Below are positions 62,801-64,000 of a DNA stretch of 64,000 nt, piece after piece. The notes beneath the pieces were generated by a model. It did not search any database and was not told the origin of the DNA. It saw only the letters and a list, made by a program, of their open reading frames with translations. The DNA lies in NCBI GenBank assembly GCA_047030855.1, contig JBKYIJ010000008.1, positions 186,001-250,000 of the forward strand, read 5' to 3'. Both the position numbers and the translations under genes were made by a program. The DNA is from QVMM01 sp047030855 (GTDB taxonomy: Bacteria > Bacteroidota > Bacteroidia > Bacteroidales > Dysgonomonadaceae). Position 1 is the first letter of the stretch. Each line of letters opens with the position of its first letter.

Positions 62801-64000
62801 ATGAGTAAAGTGTTGACAAACAAAGAAAAGAAAGCACTCGAAGCATGGGACAAACTCGTCCGGGATATCCTTACAGAAACGGTTGTCGAGGACTTAACCT
62901 ACGCTGAGATACAGAAAAAGCGCAAAGAGTTGGAAGCCAACCCCGTGGAGTGGATATATTATATGTTCCCGAAGGCTGCGAAATACAAATTCGCAAAGTT
63001 CCATATCAAAGCCATCAAGCGTATCATCGCCAACAACGACTGGTACGAAGTGCTTTCGTGGTCGCGGGAGCTTGCCAAATCCAGTACCGTCTGCTTTATT
63101 GTCCTATACCTTGTCCTGACGGGAAAGCTGCGCAATATCATATTGGCATCTGCCACGCAGGATAGTGCCGAACGCCTGCTCCGCCCATACCGCGCCCACT
63201 TGGAGAATAACCAACGCATCAAGCAATTCTACGGCGAACAAAAGGGTAGCTTGTGGACTTCGACTGAGTTTGTTACCAAAAAGGGCGTGTCCTTTATCGG
63301 CGTGGGAGCCGGTAATGCTCCCCGTGGTTCCAAAAACGACGATATCCGCCCGGACTGCCTGCTGATAGACGACTTCGATACGGACGAAGATTGCCGTAAC
63401 GAGGATATTATCAAAAAGAAATGGGAGTGGTTCGAACAAGCCCTGTATTTTACGCGATCCATGTCGGAGCCGTTGCGTACGATATGGTGTGGTAATATTA
63501 TCGCCAAGGACTGCTGCATCACCCGCGCCGGGGCAAAAGCCCGGGAGCTTGCCAAACGGGAGAAGCCTCTGGGCAATTGGGATATTATCAACCTTCGGAT
63601 GGTCAATATCAATAAACCCGATCCGCAAAACGACTTCCTGTACGGAACTTCCTCATGGAAAGAAAAAAATACCGAGGATCGTATCGATATTGTGCAGGCT
63701 CAGGTATCGGCATCTTCTGTTCAAAAAGAGTGTTACAACAACCCGGTATCGGAAGGCGAAACGTTTAAGGAGGTTACTTGGGGCAAAGTGCCTCCACTGA
63801 GGGCGTTTCCTTTCCTCGTGTGCTATTCTGACCCCGCACCGAGTAATAATACCAAAACGAAGGCAAACTCTTACAAAGCGTCTTTTCTGTTGGGTATTTT
63901 GGAAGGCAAGCTCTATGTCATAACCGGATACCTCGACCGCGTTACCAATGCCGAGTTTGTGGAGTGGTATTATTATGTAGATAAATATGTAGACGAGCGC
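62801..64000 (+). CDS. Phage terminase large subunit (3' end beyond window)
   Basis: A plus-strand frame starts at ATG 62801 (MSKVLTNKEKKALEAWD) and stays open to the window edge (400 codons). The ATPase has the phage-type Walker A SWSRELAKSSTV (residues about 85-96), IILASATQDSAERLLRPY, and Walker B CLLIDDFD (about 185-192, Asp-Asp followed by the acidic FDTDED). The nuclease domain begins with FLVCYSDPAPSNN (about 338), whose Asp is the first metal ligand, as in terminase motor proteins. It packages DNA into the prohead. It follows the small subunit by 2 nt. The remaining C-terminus is outside the window. Confidence 0.92.
   Translation, partial: MSKVLTNKEKKALEAWDKLVRDILTETVVEDLTYAEIQKKRKELEANPVEWIYYMFPKAAKYKFAKFHIKAIKRIIANNDWYEVLSWSRELAKSSTVCFIVLYLVLTGKLRNIILASATQDSAERLLRPYRAHLENNQRIKQFYGEQKGSLWTSTEFVTKKGVSFIGVGAGNAPRGSKNDDIRPDCLLIDDFDTDEDCRNEDIIKKKWEWFEQALYFTRSMSEPLRTIWCGNIIAKDCCITRAGAKARELAKREKPLGNWDIINLRMVNINKPDPQNDFLYGTSSWKEKNTEDRIDIVQAQVSASSVQKECYNNPVSEGETFKEVTWGKVPPLRAFPFLVCYSDPAPSNNTKTKANSYKASFLLGILEGKLYVITGYLDRVTNAEFVEWYYYVDKYVDER

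Larger units (their letters stand above)
46360..64000. mobile_element. Prophage (probably transposable/Mu-like), right end outside window
   Basis: From 46.4 kb to the right edge almost every gene is phage-related: a complete leftward late module (protease, capsid, lysis, tail) and divergent terminase genes. It starts within a truncated restriction-modification gene. Base composition of the late genes (roughly 48.4-62 kb) is visibly richer in G+C than the host part. No integrase, transposase or repressor is inside the window, so the class of the phage rests on its end repeats and on integration into a gene rather than a tRNA. The left boundary is inferred and the right one is not seen. Confidence 0.85.

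Noticed and set aside
46360..64000. Diversity-generating retroelement, as known in some Bacteroides transposable phages
   Set aside because: No reverse transcriptase or template/variable repeat pair is visible in the window; it could still lie beyond the right edge.
1..64000. CRISPR arrays and insertion sequences
   Set aside because: I found no regularly spaced repeats and no transposase frame in the window.

Overview
The window looks like the chromosome of an AT-rich Bacteroidales bacterium with a type IX secretion system (T9SS). The evidence is the SusC/SusD pair, a hybrid two-component regulator with a Y_Y_Y propeller, many proteins ending in a T9SS type A sorting domain (YPNP...), and promoters of the Bacteroidetes TTG-N18-20-TAnnTTTG type. 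A Dysgonomonas-like member of the order is my best guess, by inference only.

Left part (1-25.7 kb). The 3' part of a giant LamG/T9SS surface protein is followed by a leftward gene block: susC, susD, a lipoprotein with two concanavalin-like folds (GH16-like motif in the first), an arylsulfotransferase-like lipoprotein, a GH20 beta-hexosaminidase lipoprotein, a T9SS-exported TIM-barrel-like protein, and two tandem beta-helix paralogues. A divergent hybrid two-component regulator faces the block. This is a polysaccharide-utilisation-type locus that adds sulfotransferase-like and T9SS cargo genes to the SusCD core. The regulator frame is broken twice at homopolymers. A small HTH regulator and a small hypothetical gene follow.

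Middle (26-46.4 kb). Four consecutive large T9SS adhesin-like genes on the minus strand, several separated by terminator hairpins, are followed by housekeeping genes: DMT-type membrane protein, GNAT acetyltransferase, prmC, ribD, DEAD-box helicase, dnaX and tRNA-Val(TAC). prmC and dnaX carry 1-nt frame breaks in A7/T7 runs; removing the extra base restores normal C-termini.

Right part (46.4-64 kb, running off the edge). A prophage begins inside, and truncates, a type IIG restriction-modification gene. Its left end carries two 13-bp direct repeats with a 22-bp period, like transposase sites of Mu-type phages. Next come small cargo genes, then leftward late genes; read in the direction of transcription these are protease/scaffold, major capsid protein, endolysin-like protein, spanin-like pair, tail tube, tail-assembly chaperone with a -1 frame extension, tape measure, distal tail, esterase-like tail fibre, second fibre and a large tail protein. 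Terminase small and large subunits are read rightward from a divergent region holding overlapping palindromes. The large terminase runs off the right edge.

A recurring theme is reading frames broken at mononucleotide runs (regulator, prmC x2, dnaX, phage fibre, and a short run in the tape measure). Assembly error is the simplest explanation for the conserved genes, but slippage or real decay cannot be excluded from sequence alone.
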